Notes under the pieces: model-generated
The model's database searches: none
What the model saw: the letters and a program-made list of their open reading frames with translations, nothing else
Told to the model about the DNA's origin: nothing
Program-made: the position numbers and the translations under genes
Part shown: positions 52,411 to 60,818 of the stretch, piece after piece
How positions within the stretch are numbered: the first letter of the stretch is position 1
How the letters are laid out: each line of letters begins with the position of its first letter
Assembly: GCF_026125785.1 (NCBI RefSeq)
Contig: NZ_JAHCKL010000016.1
Span: 1 to 64,000 of the forward strand
Origin: Hydrogenophaga sp.
Lineage (GTDB): Bacteria; Pseudomonadota; Gammaproteobacteria; Burkholderiales; Burkholderiaceae_C
Length of the DNA stretch: 64,000 nucleotides
Reading direction: 5' to 3'

Positions 52411-53163
52411 ATGGATTTCCTGACATCGCCTGCGTTCTGGGTCGCGCTCGGACAGATCATCATCATCGATATCCTGCTGGGCGGGGACAACGCGGTCGTG
52501 ATCGCGCTCGCCTGCCGCAAGCTGCCACCCGCGCAGCGCACCAAGGGCATCATCTGGGGGACGGCGGGCGCCATCGTCCTGCGCGTGATCCTCATCGCGT
52601 TCGCGATGACGCTGCTCAATGTCCCATTCCTCAAGTTGGTCGGCGCCATCCTGCTGGTGTGGATCGGCGTGAAGCTGCTGGCACCTGAAGAAGACGGCCA
52701 TGGCGACATCCAGGGCAGCGACCGCCTGCTGGCCGCGATCAAGACCATCATCGTGGCCGACCTCGTCATGAGCGTGGACAACGTGATCGCCATCGCCGGC
52801 GCCGCACAGAACGCCGGCGAACACTCCATGCTGCTGGTGATCCTGGGCCTGCTGATCTCCATCCCCATCATCGTCTGGGGCAGCACCCTGGTCATCAAGC
52901 TGATGGCCCGCTTCCCCATCATCATCACCCTGGGCGGCATGCTGCTGGGCTGGATCGCTGGCGGCATGCTGGTGACCGACCCCGCCTTCGTCAACCCCGA
53001 CAAGTGGACCTGGATGCCCAAGCTGGGCACGGTGGACGAAAAAGGCCTGGCCGTGATCTCCACCACGCTGTACTGGACCGCCCACATCGCCGGCGCGCTG
53101 CTGGTGCTCGCACTGGGCAAGTGGATCGCTTCGCGCCGTCCGCCGGTGACGCACGAGGTGTGA
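52411..53163 (+). CDS. TerC-family membrane protein (likely Mn2+ exporter)
   Basis: 250 residues with about seven helices. Both TerC motifs with metal-binding aspartates are present: LLGGDNAVVIALAC near 22-35 and MSVDNVIAIAGAA near 120-132. Under a yybP-ykoY riboswitch, members such as Alx/YkoY act in Mn2+ efflux, preventing manganese intoxication of secreted or membrane proteins. Start ATG 52411 follows a GAGGA site. Transcription should rise with Mn2+. Confidence 0.93.
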   Translation: MDFLTSPAFWVALGQIIIIDILLGGDNAVVIALACRKLPPAQRTKGIIWGTAGAIVLRVILIAFAMTLLNVPFLKLVGAILLVWIGVKLLAPEEDGHGDIQGSDRLLAAIKTIIVADLVMSVDNVIAIAGAAQNAGEHSMLLVILGLLISIPIIVWGSTLVIKLMARFPIIITLGGMLLGWIAGGMLVTDPAFVNPDKWTWMPKLGTVDEKGLAVISTTLYWTAHIAGALLVLALGKWIASRRPPVTHEV

Positions 53164-53171
53164 GAGAAAGA

Positions 53172-53269
53172 ACACCCCCCTGCGCCGCTGCGCGGCTTCC
53201 CCCCTCTCTGGCGCGCCTGTCGGCGCTGGGAGGGGGGACGATGCCTTGGGCCGGCGGAGCCGGACCCTC
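53172..53269 (+). repeat. Dispersed intergenic repeat, copy B
   Basis: Begins 9 bases after the TerC stop and is the inverted counterpart of 11818-11948 (the homology continues to about 53310 through the first tandem unit). Contains the same CCTTGGGCCGGCGGAGCCGG core. Non-coding. Confidence 0.8.
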
Positions 53270-53512
53270 GGCATCTCTGGGCTGAAACGCCTCGCTTCGC
53301 TCGCTGGGTGGTTGGGGCTGCGGGGCCGGACCCTTGGCATCTCCGGGCTGAGACGCCTCGCTTCGCTCGCTGGGGTGGCTTGGGCTGGTGGGGCCGGGCC
53401 CTCGGCATCTCCGGGCTGAGACGCCTCGCTTCGCTCGCTGGGGTAGCTTGGGCTGGCGGGGCCGGGCCCTCGGCATCTCTGGGCTGAGACGCCTCGCTTC
53501 GCTCGCTGGGGT
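53270..53512 (+). repeat. Tandem 66-68-bp repeat array, about 3.6 copies
   Basis: Units start at 53270, 53336, 53404 and 53472 (spacing 66, 68, 68); each contains GGCATCTC then GACGCCTCGCTTCGCTCGCT, with the last unit partial. The unit is the 3' part of the dispersed repeat amplified in tandem. It occupies most of the spacer before the YvlD-like gene; no gene is seen in it. Confidence 0.85.
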
Positions 53513-53554
53513 GTCTGCGGACCGTGCGGTCTCGTCCGGTGCTATGCTGGCCGC

Positions 53555-53905
53555 ATGAAACTCATACTGACCTGGCTGCTTGCGGCCTGTGCACTGCTGG
53601 CGGTGGCCTACATCTATCCCGGCGTACAGGTGCAGAGCTTCACCTCGGCGCTGATTGCGGCGGCCGTCATCGGTCTCTTCAATGCGGTGTTGCGTCCCAT
53701 CCTGGTGGTGTTGACGCTGCCGGTCACGCTGGTCACGCTGGGCCTGTTCCTGTTTGTGATCAATGCCCTGCTGTTCTGGGCTGCCGCGAGCGTGCTGGAC
53801 GGCTTCCACGTCAACGGCTTCCTGGCCGCGCTCCTGGGTTCGCTGATCTACTCCGCGCTGATGCTGGTGGTCAACGCAGCCGTGCGCTCAGTCCTCGCGC
53901 GTTGA
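53555..53905 (+). CDS. YvlD/phage-holin-family small membrane protein
   Basis: 116 residues with four hydrophobic helices (about 3-22, 28-50, 54-77, 88-113), matching the membrane family 'phage holin family / YvlD'. Segments LFNAVLRPILVVLTLPVTLV and LFLFVINALLFWAAASVLDG are typical. Not part of a prophage; role in the envelope unknown. A TATGCT at 53542-53547 may be its -10, implying a very short leader. 3' end overlaps the M48 protease gene by 18 bases, tail to tail. Confidence 0.85.
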   Translation: MKLILTWLLAACALLAVAYIYPGVQVQSFTSALIAAAVIGLFNAVLRPILVVLTLPVTLVTLGLFLFVINALLFWAAASVLDGFHVNGFLAALLGSLIYSALMLVVNAAVRSVLAR

Positions 53906-55531
53906 CTCGCGCAGCAGCGCCTCTACCTCGCGGCGACGTGCGTCCACGATGGCCAGTTCCATGCCATCGGTGCGCTGGGCTGCCGGCAAGGCTTGCGCCG
54001 CCCTGAAGCGTTCGGCCGCGCCGCTGTAGTCCAGTTGCGCCGCACGCGCCTCGGCCTCCGCGCGAATGGCACGCAAGGTCTGGCCTTGAGACGCCTGCGC
54101 GCGCGACATGGTCTGCCAGGCCAGGGCATCGCGGGAATGGGCGGCCACCCAGGTCTGCAGCCGGGCGGCCGCGCGTTCGGGCTGCCCTGTGGCCAAGGCA
54201 GCCTGCGCCCCGAGGATGACGCTGGCGCGGGCAGTCCCAGCCAATGACTGGTCGCGCAGTTCGGCGAGCAAGGCCGTCTGCGCCGCGGGCGCAGGGGGCG
54301 CTCCGGCGGCTTTGGGTGCCAGCAAAAGCTCGAGCATCAAGGCGTCTGCGGCGGGCCGGCCTTCTGTGCTGACGCTGTTGCGCAGGTTTTGCGCCAGCGT
54401 CAGCGCCTGATCGCGCTGTCCAAGGCGGAGTGCCGACAAAGCGGCCGCATAGCGCTCGCCGGGGGTGGCCTGGGCCGCCGAACCTGAAGCGAGCCAGGCA
54501 CGCATCCGGTCCGGGCCGTTCTCCGACAGGACACGGGCACGCGCAGCCATCAGGCTGTGCAGGGCGCTGCTGGCACCAGCCAGAACGGGACCGCCGGCAA
54601 CGTCGGGCGAGGGCAAGTCCAGGCGCAGCGGACCATCGGTTCCCCCGGGCGCCCCACCCGGTGCAGCGGCCACGGGACCCGCGTTCGCCGTCTGACGGGG
54701 GCCCTGGGGCAGGCGTGCACGCATGTCGGCCATGCGGTCTCCCGTCAGCGGGTGGCTGCGCAGATAGGGGAAAGAGCCGTCGTCGTTGTGGCGGGAGGCC
54801 TGCTGCAGGCGCTCGAACATGCTGACGAAGCCGTAGCCGTCGAAGCCGGCACCGGTGAGCACGCCAAAGCCGATGCGGTCCGCCTCGCGCTCCATGTCGC
54901 GCGAGAAGTTCAGCTGGGATTGCGCCGCCGCCGCCGTACCGCCAGCGATGGCCGCGCCGGCGGCCTGGGCGTTAGAGCCAGCCGCCAGCGCAGCGAGGAT
55001 CATGGCGCCCACCATCCATGGGGCCATGCGCTCCTCTCGCGACATCATGCGCGCGATGTGGCGCTGGGAAACATGGCTGAGTTCGTGGGCCAGCACCGAG
55101 GCCAGTTCCTCCGGCCGCTCCGTCACCGCGATCAGGCCGAGGTTGACACCAAGGTAGCCGCCGGGCAGCGCAAAGGCGTTGACGCGTCGGTCACGCGAGA
55201 TCATGAGCTGCCAGGCCAGGCGCTCGGCCAGTTCGGGCGGCACGTCTCCACGGTCACGCGCTGCGCCAAGCAGGGGTTGCCAGATCGACTGCAGGTAGTC
55301 GACCAGAACCGGGTCATCGAGGTAGTCGGGGTCGCGGTAGATGTCGCGTGCGATGCGGTCTCCCATGCGGCGCTCGGCCGACAGGGTCATGCCTTGGCCA
55401 TCGCCAAGGCTGGGGAGAGCGCCACTCGAACTCTGGGCCTGCGATGGGGATGCCGGGCCCAGGGCCATCGACAAGGCCAGCAAGCCGGCGCCGAAGGCGC
55501 GTCGACGCCTGAACGGAGAAATGACACGCAT
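53888..55531 (-). CDS. M48 metalloprotease with TPR region (BepA/YfgC-like)
   Basis: 547 residues from ATG 55531 ([10 protein letters not shown]). Signal peptide [16 protein letters not shown], so periplasmic. Zinc motif HELSH at 149-153, third ligand in the EREAD segment 214-218, and [15 protein letters not shown] downstream. A C-terminal region of about 230 residues is helical with TPR-like repeats ([40 protein letters not shown]). This is the BepA layout, a protease-chaperone that monitors LptD/BAM assembly in the outer membrane. An upstream in-frame reading was rejected because it lacks a signal. Confidence 0.92.
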   Translation of the reverse strand: MRVISPFRRRRAFGAGLLALSMALGPASPSQAQSSSGALPSLGDGQGMTLSAERRMGDRIARDIYRDPDYLDDPVLVDYLQSIWQPLLGAARDRGDVPPELAERLAWQLMISRDRRVNAFALPGGYLGVNLGLIAVTERPEELASVLAHELSHVSQRHIARMMSREERMAPWMVGAMILAALAAGSNAQAAGAAIAGGTAAAAQSQLNFSRDMEREADRIGFGVLTGAGFDGYGFVSMFERLQQASRHNDDGSFPYLRSHPLTGDRMADMRARLPQGPRQTANAGPVAAAPGGAPGGTDGPLRLDLPSPDVAGGPVLAGASSALHSLMAARARVLSENGPDRMRAWLASGSAAQATPGERYAAALSALRLGQRDQALTLAQNLRNSVSTEGRPAADALMLELLLAPKAAGAPPAPAAQTALLAELRDQSLAGTARASVILGAQAALATGQPERAAARLQTWVAAHSRDALAWQTMSRAQASQGQTLRAIRAEAEARAAQLDYSGAAERFRAAQALPAAQRTDGMELAIVDARRREVEALLRESTRED

Positions 55532-55588
55532 CCCCGTATGATGCCGCCAAGTCCGAACGGTTCTGTAAAGCCATCGCAACAAGATCCC

Positions 55589-56080
55589 ATGCCCGATACA
55601 AAGACCGCCGCCCTGACCCACTTCGATGCCCAGGGCCAGGCCCATATGGTCGATGTGGCGGCCAAGGCCAGCACCCACCGCGTGGCCGTGGCCGAAGGCC
55701 GCATCACCATGCTGGCGGCCACGCTGGTGCTCATCCAGGGCGGCACCGCCAAAAAGGGCGACGTGCTGGGCATCGCGCGCATCGCCGGCATCCAGGCCGC
55801 CAAGAAGACCAGTGACCTCATTCCGCTGTGCCACCCCATCGGCCTGACGCGCGTAGCGGTGGATTTCGAGATCGACGCCACGGCGCCTGGCGTGGTCTGC
55901 CGCGCCACCACCGAGTGCACCGGCCAGACCGGCGTGGAGATGGAAGCCCTCACCGCCGTCAGCGTGGCGCTGCTCACGGTGTACGACATGTGCAAGGCGG
56001 TGGACCGAAGGATGGTGATTTCCGGCGTGCGCCTGCTGGAGAAGCGAGGCGGGAAGAGCGGGGATTTTGTGGCGCCTTGA
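55589..56080 (+). CDS. moaC: Cyclic pyranopterin monophosphate synthase
   Basis: Second step of molybdenum cofactor synthesis, forming cPMP together with MoaA. 163 residues with the family segments [18 protein letters not shown] (72-89; active-site Cys81-His82) and [20 protein letters not shown]. It stands alone: no other moa/moe gene is in the window. Divergent from the M48 protease with 57 bases between starts. Confidence 0.97.
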   Translation: MPDTKTAALTHFDAQGQAHMVDVAAKASTHRVAVAEGRITMLAATLVLIQGGTAKKGDVLGIARIAGIQAAKKTSDLIPLCHPIGLTRVAVDFEIDATAPGVVCRATTECTGQTGVEMEALTAVSVALLTVYDMCKAVDRRMVISGVRLLEKRGGKSGDFVAP

Positions 56081-56102
56081 AGGCGCCCGGCTGCTCACCG
56101 CG

Positions 56103-57632
56103 TCACTTCGCGGCAGCGGCCTTTTGGAGTGCGACCCATTCCTCGTACTGCTTGGGCCAGGCCGCCTTGTAGCGGGCCATGTGGAACTCCACCAGGTCGG
56201 ACCGGCCCAGCAAGGCGGCCGCTTCGATCACCCGGCGGATGATGCGCGAATCCGGCGCCGTATGGAGCGAGGCCAGCGCGCCTTCGAGCACCAGTTCTGC
56301 GTTGTCCGGCTTCAGGTCGGTCACCACGACTTGGGCGATCAACACATGCGTTCGAAACAACCAGGTGTCCTTGGACTTGTTGAACGTGTCATCCCGGTAG
56401 CGCTCCAACCGCTGGCTGGCCGGAATGTAGAGCTGGCTGACCTTGAGGTAGTCCCAGGCAACCAGCGACAGTGCCGCAACCAGCACCAGCGAAAGCAAGG
56501 CCCGCCCCCTTAGCGACATGCGTGCCTCGCCATTGCCCCGCAGGTCCTTCCTGACCCTGTAGATCTGCCAGGCGGCCAAGGCGGCCATGAGCTGGAAAAC
56601 CCCGAACCAGAGCGGGTACTCCAGCAGGCTGTGCACGCCCAGCAGAGCGAGCACACCCCAGCACAGCCTTTCGGTCGGATGGCTGGCCTGCCAGGGTTTG
56701 AGCCGCCAGAACGCCACTATGGCAAGACCCACCACCGCAACCGCCACAGGAATGCCCATGGTGACCGCCAGGTGCAGAGGCAGGTTGTGGGCGTTGGACA
56801 GTTTTTCGCAGAAGCGGTGGCCACCAAAGTCGGTCACGTAGTGCGCGTACAGGAGCTCACCCGGGCCCCAGCCGGTCCAGGGCTTCTGGGCAATGAGGTC
56901 CAGCACATTGCCCCATATGTAGCGCCGGCTGTGGCAGGCCATGTCCTGCCCCAGCCGACCAAATATGTTGCGGTCAATGACGATGCCGCGCGTCACCCAG
57001 GCCAGCCACGGCAGACCGTTCGCAGCGAGGGCGTACCAGCCCCATGCCAGCGCGATCACCAGTGCCACGCGCTGCCAATGCCTGTGATGCCAGTACAGGA
57101 GCAGGCAGGAGATCACCGCCATGTGCAGCATCCCGGTCCGCGACGCCGTGGCAGCCAGCGTGGCCAGCAACAGGCCCGCCATCCAAACCGCATGGCCGGC
57201 GCGCAACTGCTGGCGCACCAGCAGTTGCCATACGCACAGCAAGCCGACAGCCAGCAAGGTGGCCAACATGTTGAGCTGGTGCACGTTGGCGGTGACATAG
57301 CCAGGTGATGTGGGCGCCACCCAGGGATAGAGCACGTTCTCCAGGTCAAAGTACTGCAGCAAACCCAGCACGGAACTGCCCAGCGCGGCCAGCAGCCAAC
57401 CCCAAGCCAACGCGGACACGGAGCGCTCGCGCGTGCAGGGCAGCAGCGTGATCAGCAAGGCGCCCACCGTCCAGGCAAACAAGTCCGGCCACATGGCCGA
57501 CAAAGGACCCCAGAGAAACGGCCAGAACCAGGGGGCGGCGATCAGCAGGCTGCACAAGACCACCCACGCGGTGGCACGCGAAGCCTCCTTGCGGGGTGGC
57601 ATGGCAGAAGCGGTTGGGGCCGGAGCGTCCAT
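56103..57632 (-). CDS. PglL/PilO-type protein O-oligosaccharyltransferase
   Basis: 509 residues with ten or more helices and a large periplasmic loop. Contains the Wzy/WaaL-type loop segment GWGPGELLYAHYVTDFGGHR and, typical of the PglL family, AHNLPLHLAVTMGIP and GVHSLLEYPLWFGVFQ. PglL enzymes transfer lipid-linked glycans to Ser/Thr of type IV pilins. It follows a TfpX/TfpZ-type accessory gene (1-base overlap) and pilA, so the pilin is its likely acceptor. Starts at ATG 57632; TTG/GTG two codons upstream are possible. Confidence 0.85.
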   Translation of the reverse strand: MDAPAPTASAMPPRKEASRATAWVVLCSLLIAAPWFWPFLWGPLSAMWPDLFAWTVGALLITLLPCTRERSVSALAWGWLLAALGSSVLGLLQYFDLENVLYPWVAPTSPGYVTANVHQLNMLATLLAVGLLCVWQLLVRQQLRAGHAVWMAGLLLATLAATASRTGMLHMAVISCLLLYWHHRHWQRVALVIALAWGWYALAANGLPWLAWVTRGIVIDRNIFGRLGQDMACHSRRYIWGNVLDLIAQKPWTGWGPGELLYAHYVTDFGGHRFCEKLSNAHNLPLHLAVTMGIPVAVAVVGLAIVAFWRLKPWQASHPTERLCWGVLALLGVHSLLEYPLWFGVFQLMAALAAWQIYRVRKDLRGNGEARMSLRGRALLSLVLVAALSLVAWDYLKVSQLYIPASQRLERYRDDTFNKSKDTWLFRTHVLIAQVVVTDLKPDNAELVLEGALASLHTAPDSRIIRRVIEAAALLGRSDLVEFHMARYKAAWPKQYEEWVALQKAAAAK

Positions 57633-58402
57633 CACCAACCGTCCATGTGCAGGTAGGCCACGGGCTCCCCATCGGCGCGGCGAACCAACACCACCCAGTC
57701 GGTCACGTTTTCCCTCACCAGCGGCAGGTAGCCCAGTTGCGTCTCATCGGCTTTCAACCGGGCGAGCGCGGCCTCGATCGGTGCGGAGTCCCGGTTCTTG
57801 GCACGCAGGTCCGCCAGGGGACGCAAGGCCTGCTGCACCGCAGGCACCTGCTCCGCATACGGGCGCCAGCGGGAAGGCCGCATGGCGGGATGCAGGCCCT
57901 GGGTGGACAGTTGGATGCTGGCCAGGTAGTCGGCATCGCCTGGCCGGGACAAGCGCACGCCGACGACACGCGGCCCGCCCAGGCTCAGCGCACGCAGGCC
58001 TTCGGGCGCCTCGCGCAACCGCGCGCGATCGACGTCCAGCGCCTGCACCACGCGAAACCGATCACCCTCGAAGGCCACGAACACCGGCCGCGCCGCCGCC
58101 ACCTGGCTCAGTCCATAGGCCATGGCGCCCAGTTGGACAAAGACGATCAGCGCCAGATCCACCCGCCATTTGAAACGGGACTTGGCGGGGTCGTACAAGA
58201 TGAGGGTGAGCACCGGGCCACAGACCACGTCCACCGCCATCAGGATCAGAAACAGGGAACGCCCACCGGTGAGTTCCTGGAAGGGCGCGGGGTACCAGAC
58301 ACCGAACACCAGCCAGGCGACCGCGCTGGCCACCAGCAGGCTCAGACCCAGATGCAAAAGGGCCGCCCTCGCGGCCGACCGAACGCGCACTCTCGACACC
58401 AT
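57632..58402 (-). CDS. TfpX/TfpZ-family type IV pilin accessory protein
   Basis: 256 residues with about four N-terminal helices. The hydrophobic region shows the family segments ARAALLHLGLSLLVASAVAW and LFLILMAVDVVCGPVLTLIL followed by the FKWRVDLALIVFVQLGAMAY segment; the periplasmic C-terminal part ends GEPVAYLHMDGW. Such proteins are encoded just after pilA in pilin groups with their own accessory gene and aid assembly of a modified pilin. ATG 58402 (MVSRVRVRSAARA) gives the expected N-terminus. A terminator lies between it and pilA; its stop overlaps the PglL-type start. Confidence 0.85.
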   Translation of the reverse strand: MVSRVRVRSAARAALLHLGLSLLVASAVAWLVFGVWYPAPFQELTGGRSLFLILMAVDVVCGPVLTLILYDPAKSRFKWRVDLALIVFVQLGAMAYGLSQVAAARPVFVAFEGDRFRVVQALDVDRARLREAPEGLRALSLGGPRVVGVRLSRPGDADYLASIQLSTQGLHPAMRPSRWRPYAEQVPAVQQALRPLADLRAKNRDSAPIEAALARLKADETQLGYLPLVRENVTDWVVLVRRADGEPVAYLHMDGW

Positions 58403-58421
58403 GCGGACACATCTCCCATGC

Positions 58422-58449
58422 AAAAAAAAGAGCGCCGAAGCGCTCTTTT
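58422..58449 (-). terminator. Intrinsic terminator after pilA
   Basis: On the minus strand: GAGCGC-TTCG-GCGCTC stem with a stable TTCG tetraloop, flanked 5' by AAAA and followed by eight T. It lies 16 bases after the pilA stop and before the accessory gene, so pilA transcripts end here while part reads into tfpZ-like/pglL-like. Confidence 0.93.
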
Positions 58450-58465
58450 CAGGCTGTGCCGCAGT

Positions 58466-58975
58466 TTACTTGCACTCGGCGGGAGCGAAGCGGCCAGGCA
58501 GCGTGGCTGCCGTGCCAGGCACGTTTTGCCAGCTGGCGGCGTCGGCACCTTGGGACAGGCAACGCCAAGCCACCGACTCGGCAGGAGGCGTGAAGGCGCC
58601 CGTGCCCGTGGGCAGACCACTGCCACCAGGAGCGTTCGGCACCACGTGCAGCGTGCCGCCACCAGCGGCGGCCGTGGTGGTGATGGTGATAGCACCCGTA
58701 TCCGGCGCAATCACGATGCTGGAAACGTTGCGGGTCGCCGACGGAGCGGTGTAACCCAGCGCGTAGCCGGAAGCATTGGCCGACGGATTCCCCGACGACA
58801 GCACATCCTGCACATTGACCTTGGCCGCGGAGGCAGCCACCAGGCCTTCGGAGACGCGGGCACGGACCGTATAGTCCTGGTACGCGGGCAGGGCGACAGC
58901 GGCCAGAATGCCGATGATGGCCACCACGATCATCAGTTCGATCAGGGTGAAACCTTTTTGCAGGGAACGCTTCAT
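58466..58975 (-). CDS. pilA: Type IVa pilin
   Basis: Major type IV pilus subunit, 169 residues. The type IVa prepilin leader is short and basic (MKRSLQKG) with cleavage before the methylated Phe of [19 protein letters not shown]; Glu5 of the mature protein is present. The globular part is Ala/Gly/Thr-rich, and two cysteines near the end (VAWRCLS, APAECK) form the typical C-terminal disulfide loop. It ends in Lys, not the C-terminal Ser used by PilO-type glycosylation in group I pilins. Strong AAGGAG ribosome site; sigma-54-type promoter upstream; terminator downstream. Confidence 0.96.
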   Translation of the reverse strand: MKRSLQKGFTLIELMIVVAIIGILAAVALPAYQDYTVRARVSEGLVAASAAKVNVQDVLSSGNPSANASGYALGYTAPSATRNVSSIVIAPDTGAITITTTAAAGGGTLHVVPNAPGGSGLPTGTGAFTPPAESVAWRCLSQGADAASWQNVPGTAATLPGRFAPAECK

Positions 58976-59016
58976 GGGGGAACTCCTTGGGGGTTGGGTT
59001 GGAACACCTGCTTATC

Positions 59017-59032
59017 AGCAGACCGCGTGCCA
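59017..59032 (-). promoter_or_regulatory. Sigma-54-type promoter of pilA
   Basis: On the minus strand TGGCACGCGGTCTGCT: the -24 GG and -12 GC are 10 bases apart, matching the consensus TGGCACN5TTGCW except C for the first T of TTGC. The start site would be near 59006, about 31 bases before ATG. pilA of many proteobacteria is transcribed by sigma-54 with PilSR. Confidence 0.8.
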
Positions 59033-59165
59033 ACTTGAATTGCCCGGGAATTCGAGGCCTTTTTCACGCTTCAGCGCCGCGATGTGACCTTTTCTGGCGC
59101 TGAGCAGCGAAAGCTGCTGACATTTTTTGTCACTCCCCATCCAGGAGACAGGTTTTGTCAGGCGC

Positions 59166-59969
59166 TCAGAGATCAAAAACCTGGCCTGCGCTGAGCCAGC
59201 GGATGTCGTGGCGCGGCGCCTCTGCATGCCGGGGTTCGGCGTCGAAACGGCGAATCTCTTCCATGATCAGACCGGTTTCAGCCGGTTTGGTGTGCGTGAT
59301 GTAGATCGGGTAAGGCCGGCCCGGCTGGATCTGCGCGAGCTCTTCCGCCAGCATCTGAGGCGCCAGATGCAGGCTGCGCTGCGCCAGCGCCTGCTCCCGG
59401 TCGCTGAACGCCGTCTCGATCACCAGCAACGCCACCTTCATCTGGTTCACGCGCTGCCAGAAGGCCGGGTTGCGCCCCGTGTCCCCGCTGAAGACCCAGT
59501 GTCCCGAAGGACTGGCGGCGGCGAAGCCCACGGCGGGCACGGTATGCACCGCCGGAAGCACTTCGACAGCCTTGCCGCCGACATGCAGAACCTCGCCCAC
59601 CACGATGGGCACGAACCGCATCAGCGGCGCGTCGGCGCTGGGAATGGCCGCGAAATCGGGCCAGATGTGGTTGTTGAAAATGTGCTTCTGCAGCGCGACG
59701 ATGGTGCCGGAGAGTGCGTGCACCTTGAGCGGTGCCGCGCCGACGGCCATGCGTCTTGCCGCCACGGCATCCAGCATCAACGGCAGGGCCGCGACGTGGT
59801 CCAGATGGGAATGCGTCAGCAGGACATGGTCGATGCGCGCCATCTCGTCGAGCGTGAGATCGCCGACCCCGGTGCCGGCATCGATCAGCACGTCGTCGTC
59901 AAGCAGAAACGAGGTGGTGCGGCAGCCGTGGGAGATGGCGCCAGAACAACCCAGAACGCGGACCCTCAT
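59166..59969 (-). CDS. MBL-fold hydrolase (class II cAMP phosphodiesterase/RNase Z-like)
   Basis: 267-residue metallo-beta-lactamase-fold enzyme. Metal-binding motif THSHLDHVAALPLM near 52-65 (HxHxDH), with further ligands in VFSGDTGRNP and YITHTKP. The pattern is closer to class II cyclic-nucleotide phosphodiesterases than to RNase Z. Substrate likely cAMP or another phosphodiester; not certain. No RNase Z-type exosite arm seen. Confidence 0.85.
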   Translation of the reverse strand: MRVRVLGCSGAISHGCRTTSFLLDDDVLIDAGTGVGDLTLDEMARIDHVLLTHSHLDHVAALPLMLDAVAARRMAVGAAPLKVHALSGTIVALQKHIFNNHIWPDFAAIPSADAPLMRFVPIVVGEVLHVGGKAVEVLPAVHTVPAVGFAAASPSGHWVFSGDTGRNPAFWQRVNQMKVALLVIETAFSDREQALAQRSLHLAPQMLAEELAQIQPGRPYPIYITHTKPAETGLIMEEIRRFDAEPRHAEAPRHDIRWLSAGQVFDL

Positions 59970-60142
59970 CAGCAGCTTCGACTATGGAACGACCGGTACA
60001 CCGGCACGTGAATTTCAGACCTGGCCGGCCAGAAGCCAACCGCCTGCGAGAGGCTACCTGCTGAGGGGGCCGCAGGTAAAGGACTTTTTCCTCACTTGCC
60101 CCCGCCGTTGCATGCTGCAACAAGCGGAGAAGGGGAAAGCAC

Positions 60143-60769
60143 CTAGTGCTGAACGAACTGCATCTGCGTGCCCGCCAACTCGAGCAGGTCGCCATGCTGC
60201 AGATTGACCGCGTCGGTGCCGATGGGATTGCCATTGATGGTCGGCTTGAGAGTCCCTTCCACCAGGGCGACCACATAGCCATGGGGACGGCGGGTGATGG
60301 CGGCCACCGCCACACCGGGCTTGCCGATGGTGGTCACCACCTTGACCAGCGGTACCTCCCGCCCGGCCGCAGTGCCCGACATCACCTTGATCGCCGCGCT
60401 GCCCAGCGCGGCAGACGGTTCGCTGGAACCGACCACAGCGCCCGCGCTGATCACGGTGGTGCGCTCCACCGAATCGGCCGCGCCTTCGTGGGCGAACTTG
60501 ATCTTGTACTTGCCGATCTCGATGGTGTCGCCGTTCTGCAGTTGCTGCTTCTTGATCGCCTTGCCGTTGACGTAGGTGCCGTTGGTGCTGTTGAGGTCTT
60601 CCAGGAAAACGTCCGTTCCCGACATCTGCATGACCGCATGCTCACCGCTCACGGCGAGGTTGTCGATCACGATGTCGTTGTAGGGGCGACGGCCCAGCGT
60701 GGTGCGATCCTTGGTGAGCTGCACTTCCTTGATGACGACACCGTCGATGGAAACGATCATTTTCGGCAT
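60143..60769 (-). CDS. Tandem FHA-domain protein, second domain degenerate
   Basis: 208 residues. N-terminal FHA domain (about 1-95) has the phosphothreonine-binding residues: Arg in TLGRRPYNDIVI, Ser/His in VSGEHAVMQ and the Asn-containing LEDLNSTNGTYVNG. A linker (about 100-125) leads to a second FHA-like domain (about 127-205) with EVPLVKVVTTIGK and TINGNPIGTDAVNLQHGDLL but lacking the Arg, Ser-His and STNG residues, so it probably does not bind phosphothreonine. It sits 49 bases downstream of the PP2C phosphatase gene and likely acts in Ser/Thr phospho-signalling with a kinase outside the window. Confidence 0.87.
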   Translation of the reverse strand: MPKMIVSIDGVVIKEVQLTKDRTTLGRRPYNDIVIDNLAVSGEHAVMQMSGTDVFLEDLNSTNGTYVNGKAIKKQQLQNGDTIEIGKYKIKFAHEGAADSVERTTVISAGAVVGSSEPSAALGSAAIKVMSGTAAGREVPLVKVVTTIGKPGVAVAAITRRPHGYVVALVEGTLKPTINGNPIGTDAVNLQHGDLLELAGTQMQFVQH

Positions 60770-60818
60770 GGCCGACTCCTGTGGAACCTGTTAGAAGAAT
60801 TCTGTAGAACGGTCTGAT

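Noticed and set aside
53172-53512. Tandem repeats as a CRISPR array
   Set aside because: Units are contiguous and nearly identical along their whole length, with no unique spacers.
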